Shown: positions 1 through 8,675, counted from the stretch's first letter. The stretch is 64,000 bases of DNA from Rhodoferax_B ferrireducens_A (GCF_031458075.1 NZ_JAVDXT010000003.1:588457-652456); one strand, 5' to 3'. Notes: generated by a model not told the origin, from the sequence alone. Translations and numbers: made by a program.

Positions 1-77
1 ACGCAATCATCCGCCATGCAAAGCAATTTACCTACGAAGACGCTGCCGCTATTTTCCTGAAAGAAGCAGCTTCTTAA
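1..77 (+). CDS. 3' end of an unidentified protein (partial)
   Basis: Only the last 24 codons are inside the window, read in the frame starting at base 3 and ending with TAA at 75-77. The tail reads roughly AIIRHAKQFTYEDAAAIFL then KEAAS, a helical-looking alanine-rich C-terminus. It is followed after a short gap by the convergent carbonic anhydrase gene. The fragment is too short for me to name a family; it is called coding because the frame is open from the window edge and has a plausible composition. Confidence 0.5.
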   Translation, partial: AIIRHAKQFTYEDAAAIFLKEAAS

Positions 78-112
78 ACGTCCAAGCGATTGGTTTTAGC
101 AGGCTTGGGGCG

Positions 113-853
113 TCACTCCAGCACGGTGCGCCCATTGACGGCTTGTACAGGCCGGTTGTTCGGGTGGTGCATAACGTGGGTAAATGCCTCGATCTGTTCG
201 GCGGAAGCCGAGACCGGGGCTTTCATCACCAGCCAGCGCACGCCCTCGGAGCAGGGCGGCGTGGTCAGCGAGCCACTGAAGCGGTAGTAGGCGCGGTTGG
301 CCGGCAGCAGGCCGGCGGCGGCGAAGGCTTGTGGCAAGGCCATCTTGGCGCCGGCCTCGGTCGGCATCAGTGGCCAGATCTTGGCCAAGGCCTTGTTGGC
401 CGCGCCCTCGCGGAACATAACCGCCACCACCGCCAGGTTGCCATCCTTGTCGGCGTGCACCAGATGTCCTTCCAGGGCGTAGGATTTGCCGCGGATCTGG
501 TTTTCGCTGGGCGCATGGAAGTGGAACTGCTTCAGCTCGAAGACGGTGCCGTCCAGGGTGATGCTGCTGCCTGGTGCGTAGTTCACCTGCACGGTGTGGC
601 CGTTATTGAGTATTTCGGTGCCGCCGGCCTGATAGGCGAAGTGGATCGGCTTGAGCTGCGCATGGATGAAGCCGACCAGATTGATGGGCGACTGGTTCCT
701 GCCCGCACAGGTCGCGTTTTCCGGTGTGAGCCGGGCCCACTCCGCAGGGCCGTCTTCACCGGCGTAGGACCAGTGCGGCACATCGGCCGCCCATGCACCC
801 ATGCAGGCCCACAGGACGCTGCCCACTACAACGGAAGTCCAGGTTTTGCGCAT
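113..853 (-). CDS. alpha-class carbonic anhydrase, periplasmic
   Basis: Reversible hydration of CO2 to bicarbonate, expected in the periplasm. The 246-residue product begins with a Sec signal peptide (about residues 1-22, cleavage near AWA-AD). It carries the NQSPINL motif (about 53-59) and the zinc ligands H111 and H113 in QFHFHAPSE and H130 in EGHLVH. Cys49 and Cys201 (TTPPCSEG) are placed to form the disulfide seen in bacterial alpha-CAs. I start at the ATG at 853 because a GGAG ribosome site lies just upstream (ctggagcaaaca) and the signal peptide begins there; a 40-residue longer open frame adds nothing recognisable. It is divergent from the GNAT gene. Confidence 0.93.
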   Translation of the reverse strand: MRKTWTSVVVGSVLWACMGAWAADVPHWSYAGEDGPAEWARLTPENATCAGRNQSPINLVGFIHAQLKPIHFAYQAGGTEILNNGHTVQVNYAPGSSITLDGTVFELKQFHFHAPSENQIRGKSYALEGHLVHADKDGNLAVVAVMFREGAANKALAKIWPLMPTEAGAKMALPQAFAAAGLLPANRAYYRFSGSLTTPPCSEGVRWLVMKAPVSASAEQIEAFTHVMHHPNNRPVQAVNGRTVLE

Positions 854-1043
854 TGTTTGCTCCAGAAAATGATGGATACCAAAGAATTGCAGGGGCGGCA
901 TTTGGCCGGTCCATGGCATTTTTTCAGCCGTAAATGTAACGGGTTGTTCGTGGGTTTTGGGGCTGCGCGCCAAGGTTTACAAAGCCTTTAACATCGTGGC
1001 CCGATACCGCCCGATGCGTGCCCACCTTCCCATCCCGTAAGCC

Positions 1044-1538
1044 ATGTTCTCCATCCGCCGCTACCAAGACTCCGACTGGCCCGCCATCTGGGCCTTGCTG
1101 CACGCCACCTTCCAGACCGGCGATACCTATGCCTACGCGCCGGACAGCAGCGAGGCCGCCATCCACACCGCCTGGGTCGAGCTGCCTATGGCCACTTATG
1201 TGGCCTGCGCACCCGATGGGCAGCTGCTGGGCACCTATGTGCTGAAGCAGAACCAGCCAGGCCTGGGCGCGCATGTGTCCAACTGCGGCTACGTGGTGGC
1301 ACCGGCGGCGCAAGGACAGGGCGTGGCTTCGGCCATGTGCGAGCATTCGCAGCAGGAGGCCCGGGCCATGGGTTTTCTGGCCATGCAGTTCAACCTGGTG
1401 GTCGCCACCAACCAGCGGGCGGTGCGGCTGTGGCAGCACCTGGGCTTTGCGGTCGTGGGCCGGCTGCCACGCGCCTTCCGGCACCAGCGGCTGGGTCTGG
1501 TCGATGCGCTGGTGATGTACAAGGAACTCGGTGTTTAG
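1044..1538 (+). CDS. GNAT-family N-acetyltransferase
   Basis: Predicted acetyl-CoA-dependent acyltransferase of 164 residues, substrate unknown. The acetyl-CoA pyrophosphate loop is visible as Q90-G-Q-G-V-A followed by a helix, and the C-terminal part has the usual NQRAVRLWQHLGF helix and strand of the fold (about 129-141). The ATG at 1044 begins MFSIRRYQDSDW, a normal GNAT N-terminus. No strong ribosome site is visible. A copy of the intergenic palindromic repeat follows the stop. The neighbours do not point to a substrate. Confidence 0.85.
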   Translation: MFSIRRYQDSDWPAIWALLHATFQTGDTYAYAPDSSEAAIHTAWVELPMATYVACAPDGQLLGTYVLKQNQPGLGAHVSNCGYVVAPAAQGQGVASAMCEHSQQEARAMGFLAMQFNLVVATNQRAVRLWQHLGFAVVGRLPRAFRHQRLGLVDALVMYKELGV

Positions 1539-1540
1539 TT

Positions 1541-1600
1541 TTTGCTATTGTTTATGTAGCTACTGGCGCAGGTAGTTCCTGCGCCAGAGGCCTGTTTAGC
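1541..1600 (+). repeat. intergenic palindromic repeat, copy 1
   Basis: Sequence begins tttttgctattgtttatgta and contains two halves, gctactggcgcagg and cctgcgccagaggcc, that pair as a hairpin. It lies between convergent genes and its right end contains the TAA stop of the diguanylate cyclase gene at 1596-1598. Same family as the copies at 2838, 6401, 15148, 19326, 31651, 43733, 46022, 55046 and 58262. Confidence 0.8.
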
Positions 1601-2747
1601 CCTTGGTGTTATCGCTTTCGACCCGGTTGCGGCCCGCGCTCTTGGCGGCATACAGCGCCTGGTCGGCCCGGTGCAGCACGGCCTGCCACTGCGTGTCCTG
1701 GGGGTGGGCCATGGCCACGCCCATGCTGGCCGAGACCGGCACGCGCTGGCCCTGGTGCTCGCAGACCAGGGTGGCGATGCCCTGGCGCAGGCGGTCCGCC
1801 ACCTGCAGGGCCTCGGCGCTGCTGACCTCGGGCAGATACAGCACGAATTCCTCGCCGCCATAGCGGGCAAACGCGTCGTGCTCGCGCAGCATGCCTTGCA
1901 CATACTGGGCGCAGGCGACCAGCACCTCGTCGCCGGTGGCATGGCCAAAGCGGTCGTTGATTTGCTTGAAGTGGTCCAGGTCGATCAGCACCAGGGCCGC
2001 GTCCGCGCCGGGCTGCGGCGGCAGCTGCGACAAAAACCAGCGCCGGTTGCCCACGCCGGTCAGCGGGTCGGTCTGGGCCATGCGCTGCAGGCGCCGCTGC
2101 GAACGTTCGTTGACCAGGGTGACGGTCAGCAAGGCCATGCCGAAGTTGCACAGGATTTCGATGAAGAACACCTCGGCCACGTTCACCAGCCAGTCGCTGC
2201 CGCTGAGCAGGCCGGCCAGCCGCACCGCGTAGAACAGCGCGCCCAGGCCCATGCAAATGGCCAGCGGCCTGCGTGAGGGCAGCGGTTCGATGCGGGCGTT
2301 GCGCAGCACCCGGTAGCCGGCCACCGCCAGGGCCAGGCTGGCGAACACGTAGTAGACCGCGCCGCGCAGCATGGGGTCGTAAGGGAAGCCGCTGGCGATG
2401 CCCACCAGGGACAGCCCCAGCGGCAGCACCAGTACCAGCCGGTTCTGCTGCCAGCGCCGGCGGCCGGCCAGCTCGATAAAGCCCGCCCACAGCAGGCTGT
2501 AACCCAGCGCGGCAAAGAGCATGGTGGCGTGGGGCCGCACCAGGGCCGGCAACTCGATGTGGCCGGCATGCGCGCTGGACGCGGTGAAGGTGTAGGCGGC
2601 GGCCAGGAAGGCAAATGCCAAGGCCAGCAGGCCCAGGCCGCGGGTGCCCGACGACTGCCGGCGCAGCTGTACAAACACCAGGGCCCCGAGCATGAACGAG
2701 GTCTGGTGCAGGAACAGCACGGTGGGCAAATGGATGTCTAACGCCAT
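1596..2747 (-). CDS. membrane diguanylate cyclase (GGDEF)
   Basis: Makes cyclic di-GMP from two GTP. The 383-residue protein has an N-terminal sensor region with about seven hydrophobic segments (residues 8-212), then a GGDEF domain (about 225-378). The active-site motif is GGEEF at 297-301. The inhibitory I-site RxxD is present as R288-E-H-D291, exactly five residues before the motif, so product inhibition is likely intact. The substrate loop DLDHFKQIND (about 256-265) is conserved. No EAL domain follows. The signal sensed by the membrane part is unknown. The stop codon sits inside a palindromic repeat. Confidence 0.92.
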   Translation of the reverse strand: MALDIHLPTVLFLHQTSFMLGALVFVQLRRQSSGTRGLGLLALAFAFLAAAYTFTASSAHAGHIELPALVRPHATMLFAALGYSLLWAGFIELAGRRRWQQNRLVLVLPLGLSLVGIASGFPYDPMLRGAVYYVFASLALAVAGYRVLRNARIEPLPSRRPLAICMGLGALFYAVRLAGLLSGSDWLVNVAEVFFIEILCNFGMALLTVTLVNERSQRRLQRMAQTDPLTGVGNRRWFLSQLPPQPGADAALVLIDLDHFKQINDRFGHATGDEVLVACAQYVQGMLREHDAFARYGGEEFVLYLPEVSSAEALQVADRLRQGIATLVCEHQGQRVPVSASMGVAMAHPQDTQWQAVLHRADQALYAAKSAGRNRVESDNTKG

Positions 2748-2837
2748 GGAAACTTTTCAAGCGGGGTTTTTCTAGCCCCCGATTGTGGTTCACAAAAATG
2801 ACGTATCCGGGCGGGCTGTCGCCAGGCGCAACCCCCG

Positions 2838-2896
2838 TCAGCTATGCTTTATATAGCTGGTGGCGCTGATGGAATAAGCGCCAGAGGCCGATTTGG
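2838..2896 (+). repeat. intergenic palindromic repeat, copy 2
   Basis: Contains tatatagctggtggcgct and agcgccagaggcc, which pair around a short loop. It lies downstream of the aldo/keto reductase gene (minus strand) and upstream of the diguanylate cyclase start, where it could act as a transcript end. Confidence 0.75.
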
Positions 2897-2916
2897 CTCT
2901 GACGCTGCGGCCTGGG

Positions 2917-3966
2917 TCAGGCCAGGCGCTGGTCGGTGGACGGGCGCTTCCACAGGTTGATGCCGCCGTCCACCGCGTGCTGGTCGATGGCGGCCAGCTC
3001 TTCGGCCGAGAAGCTGGGCTGCTTGAGCGCACCGACCAGCTCCACGATCTGCTCGGGCCGGCTGGCGCCGATCAGGGCCGAGGTCACACGCGGGTCGCGC
3101 AGCACCCAGGCGATGGCCATCTGCGCCAGGCTCTGGCCGCGGGCCAGGGCCATCTCGTTCAGTGCGCGCACATGGGCCAGGTTCTGCGGGCTCAGGTGCT
3201 CGCTCTTGAACGAGCCGCCGCCGGGCTGGTTGATGCGGGCGCTGGCCGGGATGCCGTTCAGGTATTTGTCGGTCAGCAGGCCCTGGGCCAGCGCGCTGAA
3301 GGCGATGCAGCCCATGCCGTTGTCTTCCAAAGCGTCCAGCAGCTCTTCCTCGATCCAGCGGTTCATCATGCTGTACGACGGCTGGTGGATCAGGCAGGGC
3401 ACGCCCATCTGCTTCAGGATGGCCGCGGCTTCGCGGGTCTTGCCGGCCGAATAGCTGGAGATGCCGACGTACAGCGCCTTGCCCTGCTGCACGGCCGTGG
3501 CCAGCGCGCCCATGGTTTCTTCCAGCGGGGTATCGGGGTCGAAGCGGTGCGAGTAGAAGATGTCCACATAGTCCAGGCCCATGCGTTTCAGGCTTTGGTC
3601 CAGGCTGGACAGCACGTATTTGCGGCCACCGCCACCCTGGCCGTAGGGGCCGGGCCACATGTCGTAGCCGGCCTTGCTGGAGATCACCAGCTCGTCGCGG
3701 TAGGGCTTGAAGTCGCGGCGCATGTGCTCGCCGAAATTGGCTTCGGCGCTGCCGTAGGGCGGGCCGTAGTTGTTGGCCAAGTCGAAATGGGTGATGCCGT
3801 GGTCAAAGGCCGTGGTCAGCATCGCGCGCTGGGTGGCCATGGGCGTGGTGTCGCCAAAGTTGTGCCACAGGCCCAGGGTGATGGCGGGCAGTTTCAGGCC
3901 GCTGGTGCCGGTGCGGCGGTAGGGCATCTTGTCGGCGTAGCGGTCGGCAGCGGCGTGGTAGCTCAT
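2917..3966 (-). CDS. yghZ: aldo/keto reductase, YghZ-type (L-glyceraldehyde 3-phosphate reductase)
   Basis: NADPH-dependent reduction of L-glyceraldehyde 3-phosphate and other aldehydes in the cytoplasm, by similarity to E. coli YghZ/Gpr. The 349-residue product matches that family closely: LPAITLGLWHNFGD, GITHFDLANNYGPPYGSAE (catalytic Asp and Tyr), SSKAGYDMWPGPYG (catalytic Lys) and YVDIFYSHRFD (His). The C-terminal cofactor segment SALIGASRPEQ is also present. The start at 3966 is chosen for its GGAG ribosome site (tggagacaacaagac) and for family length; an in-frame start 12 codons upstream lacks support. It stands alone, with a palindromic repeat just downstream. Confidence 0.92.
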   Translation of the reverse strand: MSYHAAADRYADKMPYRRTGTSGLKLPAITLGLWHNFGDTTPMATQRAMLTTAFDHGITHFDLANNYGPPYGSAEANFGEHMRRDFKPYRDELVISSKAGYDMWPGPYGQGGGGRKYVLSSLDQSLKRMGLDYVDIFYSHRFDPDTPLEETMGALATAVQQGKALYVGISSYSAGKTREAAAILKQMGVPCLIHQPSYSMMNRWIEEELLDALEDNGMGCIAFSALAQGLLTDKYLNGIPASARINQPGGGSFKSEHLSPQNLAHVRALNEMALARGQSLAQMAIAWVLRDPRVTSALIGASRPEQIVELVGALKQPSFSAEELAAIDQHAVDGGINLWKRPSTDQRLA

Positions 3967-4064
3967 GTCTTGTTGTCTCCAGGGGAATAAGGGGGTGCGC
4001 AAGGCATTCTAGGGAACAACGCCGCCCTTTGTGCGCTGTCCGCACTATCCCCCACAGCGCGGAT

Positions 4065-5351
4065 TCAGCAGGGCAGCTCAATCACAAAACAGGCGCCGCC
4101 GCCGTCGCGGCCTTCGCAGCGCACGCTGCCGCCATGCCGCTCGGCGATGGACTTGACCAAGGCCAGGCCCAGGCCGACGCCGCCGTCGCGTTCGCTGGCG
4201 CCGGGCAGGCGGTAGAAGGGCTCGAAGATGCGTTCGCGCAGCTCGACCGGCACGCCCGGGCCGTGGTCGAACACCCGCAGCACCGCAAACGCCCCGCGCT
4301 GCTGCAGGCTGACGCTGACCTCGCCGCTGGTGTAGCGGCGCGCGTTTTCCAGCAGGTTGCGGATGGCCCGGCGCAGCAGCTTGGCCACGCCTTGCACCAC
4401 AAAGGCCTGCTCGGCGTCGTCCTCGCCGCTGCCGACCTCAAGGGCCGCGTCCAGCCGCGCGCATTCTTCGGCGGCCAGGCCGATCAGGTCGACTTCTTCC
4501 ACCGTGCCCAGGTCGGCCTCCTTGGCGTCCAGCCGGCTGGCCAGCAGGATTTCGTCGACCAGCTGGTCGAGCTCGGCGATGTTGCGGTTGATCTCGTTCT
4601 TGAAGCTGGGCGAGGGCGAGGAGCCCATCAGCTCGATGCCCATGCGGATGCGCGTCAGCGGCGAGCGCAGCTCGTGCGAGGCATTCGCCAGCAGCGATTT
4701 TTGCGACTGGAGCAGGGTCTTGTGGGAGGCCACCAGGGTTTCGATGCGCTCGGCCGCGGTGTTGAAGCGCTGCGCCAGCAGGCCGGCTTCGTCGCGCCCG
4801 TGTATCGGCACGCGCACCGACAGATCGCCTGCGCCCCATTGCTCGACGCTGCGCTGCAGCGACTCGAGCCGCCGGGTCAGCCGGCGGATGATGGGGTACA
4901 TGGCCAGCGCCATCGCCAGGCCGACCAGGCCCAGGGTCCAGAAGAAGCCGAACGGCGGCTTCATCCACCAGGTGCGCTCGGGGCGGGGCAGGTGGATCAG
5001 CACCCGCTGGCCGTCGTGCATGCGGACCACGAATTCCGGGCCGCGGATGACGGTGCCGTCGGCGATCGGCGGCGGTAGCTCGGCCAGGTCGTCGGGGCCG
5101 TCCGGCGCTACCGGGGCGCTGGCAGGGGGCGCAATCTGCACGCCATCGGGCGAGATGCGCAGCTGCCGGGTCGTGCCCTTGCCGATGATTTCACCCGCCT
5201 TGTTGCGTATCACCAGTTCGTGCAGCGGCGGGTCGGAGGCCACGCGCCAGGCCCAGCCGACCAGCAGGGTCAGCACCGCCACGGCCAGCAAGACTGCCAG
5301 CCAGATGCGCACGTACAGGCGCTGTAGCAGCGCGGGGAGAGTGGGTTGCAT
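4065..5351 (-). CDS. sensor histidine kinase, two-component system
   Basis: Inner-membrane kinase of 428 residues. Transmembrane segments at about 13-35 and 135-155 enclose a periplasmic domain of about 100 residues rich in Pro and Asp. A HAMP linker follows (about 156-208), then the phosphoacceptor box NASHELRSPLTRIRMG with H226. The ATPase domain has an N box (AIRNLLENARRY), G1 (DHGPGVP) and G2 (GGVGLGLALVKS). The start at 5351 (MQPTLPALLQRL) fits the membrane anchor. It lies 68 bases after the response regulator and is probably cotranscribed. The architecture is EnvZ/RstB/CpxA-like, but the signal cannot be told. Confidence 0.9.
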   Translation of the reverse strand: MQPTLPALLQRLYVRIWLAVLLAVAVLTLLVGWAWRVASDPPLHELVIRNKAGEIIGKGTTRQLRISPDGVQIAPPASAPVAPDGPDDLAELPPPIADGTVIRGPEFVVRMHDGQRVLIHLPRPERTWWMKPPFGFFWTLGLVGLAMALAMYPIIRRLTRRLESLQRSVEQWGAGDLSVRVPIHGRDEAGLLAQRFNTAAERIETLVASHKTLLQSQKSLLANASHELRSPLTRIRMGIELMGSSPSPSFKNEINRNIAELDQLVDEILLASRLDAKEADLGTVEEVDLIGLAAEECARLDAALEVGSGEDDAEQAFVVQGVAKLLRRAIRNLLENARRYTSGEVSVSLQQRGAFAVLRVFDHGPGVPVELRERIFEPFYRLPGASERDGGVGLGLALVKSIAERHGGSVRCEGRDGGGACFVIELPC

Positions 5352-5419
5352 ACAGCGTGTTATTCCATTTCCAGTTACACCCAAGTGTAGACAAGGGAAT
5401 GGGGGAAACCGGCGTGGAA

Positions 5420-6136
5420 TCAATCCTGCTGTTTGGCGAACACGTAGCCGGCGCCGCGCACGGTGACGATGCGGCGTGGGTTTTTGGGATCGGCCTCGAT
5501 GGCGGCGCGGATGCGGCCCATGTGCACGTCGATGGAGCGGTCAAAGGCTTCGAGTTCGCGGCCGCGCACGGCTTCCATGATCTGGTCGCGGGTCAGCACC
5601 CGGCCGGCGCGCTCGGCCAGCGTGACCAGCAGGTCGAACTGGTAGGCCGTCAGATCGCAGGGCTGGCCGCCGACGGACACCGAGCGCGCGTCGCGGTCGA
5701 TCTCCAGCGTGCCGAAGCGCAGCACCTTGTGCGGTGTGGCCGTGCCGTCGATGCGGCGGCGCAGGATGGCGCGGATGCGGGCCAGCAGCTCGCGCGGTTC
5801 GAAGGGCTTGGGCAGGTAGTCGTCGGCGCCGAGTTCCAGGCCGATGATGCGGTCCAGCGGGTCGCCCTTGGCGGTCAGCATCAGGATAGGGATCTGCGAG
5901 ATGTCGCCCGAGGTGGTGCGGATGCGGCGGCAGACCTCCAGGCCGTCCATGTCGGGCAGCATCAGGTCCAGTATCACCAGGTCGGGGGTGCTGGTGCTGG
6001 GCTGGCCACCCAGCATGTCGAGCCCGCCATTGGCGGTGGGCGAATGGGCGACGGTAAACCCGGACTGGCCCAGGTATTCGCCGACCATGCCGGCCAGGCG
6101 GGTGTCGTCTTCGATCATTAGCAGGTGTGCGCTCAT
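5420..6136 (-). CDS. OmpR-family response regulator
   Basis: DNA-binding partner of the kinase at 4065-5351. The 238 residues comprise a receiver domain (phosphoacceptor D57 in VILDLMLPD, T88, K110 in LPKPFE) and a winged-helix effector domain ending in RIVTVRGAGYVF. It is the first gene of the two-gene operon. The upstream DNA holds GTAAA direct repeats 10 bp apart (6234 and 6244), a spacing typical of OmpR-family sites, so autoregulation is plausible. The target genes are unknown; closest relatives are probably RstA/OmpR-type regulators. Confidence 0.92.
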   Translation of the reverse strand: MSAHLLMIEDDTRLAGMVGEYLGQSGFTVAHSPTANGGLDMLGGQPSTSTPDLVILDLMLPDMDGLEVCRRIRTTSGDISQIPILMLTAKGDPLDRIIGLELGADDYLPKPFEPRELLARIRAILRRRIDGTATPHKVLRFGTLEIDRDARSVSVGGQPCDLTAYQFDLLVTLAERAGRVLTRDQIMEAVRGRELEAFDRSIDVHMGRIRAAIEADPKNPRRIVTVRGAGYVFAKQQD

Positions 6137-6186
6137 GGGGTGCCAGTCTTGTAGTCAGGTGGAGGAAACAGGGTTGGAGGGGGTTT

Positions 6187-6257
6187 GTAAAGACGATGGT
6201 GCGCCTTTGCAGCCAAGCCCGGTTGAAGCCACCGTAAAGTTAAGTAAAACACTTTAC
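6187..6257. promoter_or_regulatory. candidate OmpR-type binding region upstream of the response regulator
   Basis: GTAAAG occurs at 6187-6192, then GTAAAGT at 6234-6240, GTAAA at 6244-6248 and the inverted ACTTTAC at 6251-6257. The pair at 6234/6244 is spaced by one helical turn. The outer pair forms a perfect 7-bp inverted repeat with a 10-bp spacer. The region is AT-rich in an otherwise GC-rich sequence and lies 50-120 bp before the regulator start. Binding by that regulator is inference. Confidence 0.45.
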
Positions 6258-6400
6258 AGAACTGCGCACACCCCCAGGCTACAGTGCTGCGCACTTTTCG
6301 CCAACCCCCTTGCTGGGGGCAACACCTGCAGCCTGGCGGAGCCAGTTCTGCGGTGTTTCTGGAAGGCTTGTCTTTCGCCGTGAGGCATGGCGATTCAATG

Positions 6401-6460
6401 TTTGCTATCTAGTTTATAGCTGCTTGCGCTTATTCTGCTTGCACTGCAGGTGTTTTTACT
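6401..6460 (+). repeat. intergenic palindromic repeat, copy 3 (overlaps ampG end)
   Basis: Reads tttgctatctagtttatagc then tgcttgcgcttattctgctt and gcactgcagg. The second half overlaps the 3' end of the minus-strand ampG gene and encodes its last residues and its TAA stop (6430-6432). The rest of the 293-base gap between ampG and the response regulator holds the GTAAA sites and nothing else I recognise. Confidence 0.7.
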
Positions 6461-7782
6461 CTGGATGCCAAAGCCACCAGCAGCAGCACCGGCACGCCCA
6501 GCAGCGCGGTCGAGGTGAAGAACTGGCTATAGCCGTAGGCGTCGACAAACTTGCCCGAGAAGCCGGCCAGCCATTTTGGGGCAAGCAGCATCATCGAGCT
6601 GAACAGCGCGTACTGGGTGGCCGAGTAGTTCACGTTCGTCAGGCTGGAAAGATAGGCGATGAAGGCCGCCGAGGCAACGCCGCCGGCCAGGTTGTCGGCC
6701 GACACCACCCAGATCAGCGCCTGCAGGTCGTGGCCGCGCGTGCCCAGCCAGGCGAACAGCAGGTTGCTGGCGGCGCTGAGCACCGCGCCCAGCATCAGCA
6801 CCCGCATCACGCCCAGGCGCATCGACAGCACGCCGCCGATGAAGGCGCCCACCAAGGTCATGATGACGCCGAACACCTTGGTCACCGCCGCCACCTCGTC
6901 CTTGGTGTAGCCCATGTCCACATAGAACGGATTGGCCATGATGCCCATCACCACGTCGCTGATGCGGTAGGTGGCGATCAGCGCCAGGATCAGCAGGGCC
7001 TGGCCGCGGTAGCGGCGCAGAAAGTCGGCAAACGGCTCGACCAGCACCTCGCGCAGCCAGGCCCGGGCATTGCGGGCCGGCGGCAGGATACGGCGCACCG
7101 GTTCGCTGGACAGCAGCACCGTCAGCACCCCGACCAGCATGGATGCGGCCATTACCCCGTAGGCGGTCTGCCAGGCGCCCGGCTGGTAGCTGACCACGGC
7201 GCCGGCCACTTCGGCCCGGGCGGCAATCCACAGCACGCCGGCGCCGGCCCAGATCATCGCCAGCCGGTAGCCGGTCTGGTAGGCGGCGGCCAGCGCGGCC
7301 TGGCGCTCGGTATTGGCCGACTCGATGCGGAATGCGTCCAGCGCAATGTCTTGCGTGGCCGAGCAGAACGCCACCGCCAACGCGCACCAGACGATGCGGT
7401 CCAGCGCCAGCTGCGGGTCGCTGCTGGCCATGCCGAACAGGCCGAGCATGATGCCGGCCTGGGCCAGCAGCAGCCAGCTGCGCCGGCGCCCCAGCAGCCG
7501 GGTCAGGATGGGAATCGGCAGCCGGTCGACCAGCGGCGCCCAGGCCCATTTGAAGCCGTAGGCCAGGCCCACCCAGCTCAGGTAGCCGATGGTGGTGCGG
7601 TCGATACCGGCCTCGCGCAGCCAGAAGCCCAGCGTGCCCAGTACCAGCAGCAGCGGCAGGCCGGCCGAGAAGCCCAGCGACAGCATGCGCAATGTGGCCG
7701 GCTCGCGGTAGACCTTCAGGGTGTCAATCCAACGGACGGGGGCAGGGGCATTGGCGGCCAGGGCCGGGGTGTGAGGGTTCAT
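6430..7782 (-). CDS. ampG: AmpG-type muropeptide permease (MFS)
   Basis: Inner-membrane MFS transporter of 450 residues that imports anhydro-muropeptides for peptidoglycan recycling. Family signs are the N-terminal stretch LSLGFSAGLPLLLVLGTL, the segment GYLSWVGLAYGFKWAWAPLVD, SATQDIALDAFRIE in the third to fourth helices, and about 12-14 hydrophobic segments. The length fits AmpG from Gram-negatives. The gene is divergent from the M48 protease with 38 bp between starts. No ribosome site is visible, and a TATTAT box (minus strand, 7789-7794) sits only six bases before the ATG. The last codons lie in a palindromic repeat. Confidence 0.9.
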   Translation of the reverse strand: MNPHTPALAANAPAPVRWIDTLKVYREPATLRMLSLGFSAGLPLLLVLGTLGFWLREAGIDRTTIGYLSWVGLAYGFKWAWAPLVDRLPIPILTRLLGRRRSWLLLAQAGIMLGLFGMASSDPQLALDRIVWCALAVAFCSATQDIALDAFRIESANTERQAALAAAYQTGYRLAMIWAGAGVLWIAARAEVAGAVVSYQPGAWQTAYGVMAASMLVGVLTVLLSSEPVRRILPPARNARAWLREVLVEPFADFLRRYRGQALLILALIATYRISDVVMGIMANPFYVDMGYTKDEVAAVTKVFGVIMTLVGAFIGGVLSMRLGVMRVLMLGAVLSAASNLLFAWLGTRGHDLQALIWVVSADNLAGGVASAAFIAYLSSLTNVNYSATQYALFSSMMLLAPKWLAGFSGKFVDAYGYSQFFTSTALLGVPVLLLVALASRVKTPAVQAE

Positions 7783-7820
7783 GCGGGAATAATACGTGGA
7801 GTATTCAAGGGGGAACCAGG

Positions 7821-8633
7821 ATGGCTGCGATGCGTGGATTAGGACCTGTGGTGTTGGGCATGGCGCTGCTGGCCGCCCCGGCGGCGTGGGCCCGGGATGG
7901 CGTGGAGGTCGGCGGCAACTCGGCCTTCTCCAAGCTGGTGCCAGCCGAAAGCGTGGAGCAGACCGCCAAGACCCAGTACCTGCAGACCCTGCAGCAGGCC
8001 AAGCAACAAGAGGCCCTGGCGCCGGCGAACCACCCGCAGCTGGTGCGCCTGCGCCGGATTGCCCAGCGCATCATTCCGCACGCCGCGGCCTGGAACCCGC
8101 GCGCCCGCGACTGGCAGTGGGAGGTCAACCTCATTGGCAGCAAGCAGATCAACGCCTGGTGCATGCCCGGCGGCAAGATCGCCTTCTACACCGGCATCCT
8201 GGAGACGCTGAAGCTCAACGACGACGAGGTGGCTGCCGTGATGGGCCACGAGATCGCCCACGCGCTGCGCGAGCATGCGCGCGAACGCATGGGCAAGTCG
8301 GCTGCCACCAATCTGGGCGCCAATCTGCTCAGCCAGCTGCTGGGCGCCGGCCAGTTGGGCCAGACGGTGATCGGCGGCGGCGCACAGCTGCTGAGCCTGC
8401 AGTTCAGCCGCGATGACGAAACCGAGGCCGACCTGGTCGGCCTGGAGCTGGCCGCGCGCGCCGGCTTCGACCCGCGTGCCGGCATCACCCTGTGGCAAAA
8501 AATGGGCGCCCAGAACAAGGGCGCACCACCCCAGTGGCTCAGCACCCACCCGGCCGGCAAGAACCGCATCGCCGAGATGGAGAAAAACCTGCCCCGGGTA
8601 ATGCCGCTGTACGAACAGGCGAAGAAGAGCTGA
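7821..8633 (+). CDS. periplasmic M48-family zinc metalloprotease
   Basis: Secreted zinc peptidase of 270 residues, probably in envelope protein quality control. A signal peptide ends near AWA-RD (about residue 25). The zinc motif is H143-E-I-A-H147 and the third ligand is E202 in the downstream DETEAD segment. No lipobox cysteine is present, unlike LoiP/YcaL. I chose the ATG at 7821 because gggggaaccagg precedes it; an upstream in-frame start would extend into the divergent ampG gene. No TPR domain, so it is shorter than BepA. Confidence 0.9.
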   Translation: MAAMRGLGPVVLGMALLAAPAAWARDGVEVGGNSAFSKLVPAESVEQTAKTQYLQTLQQAKQQEALAPANHPQLVRLRRIAQRIIPHAAAWNPRARDWQWEVNLIGSKQINAWCMPGGKIAFYTGILETLKLNDDEVAAVMGHEIAHALREHARERMGKSAATNLGANLLSQLLGAGQLGQTVIGGGAQLLSLQFSRDDETEADLVGLELAARAGFDPRAGITLWQKMGAQNKGAPPQWLSTHPAGKNRIAEMEKNLPRVMPLYEQAKKS

Positions 8634-8675
8634 GCCTTCCGCGTTCCTTCCACTACCCCTTCACGGATGCCACCC

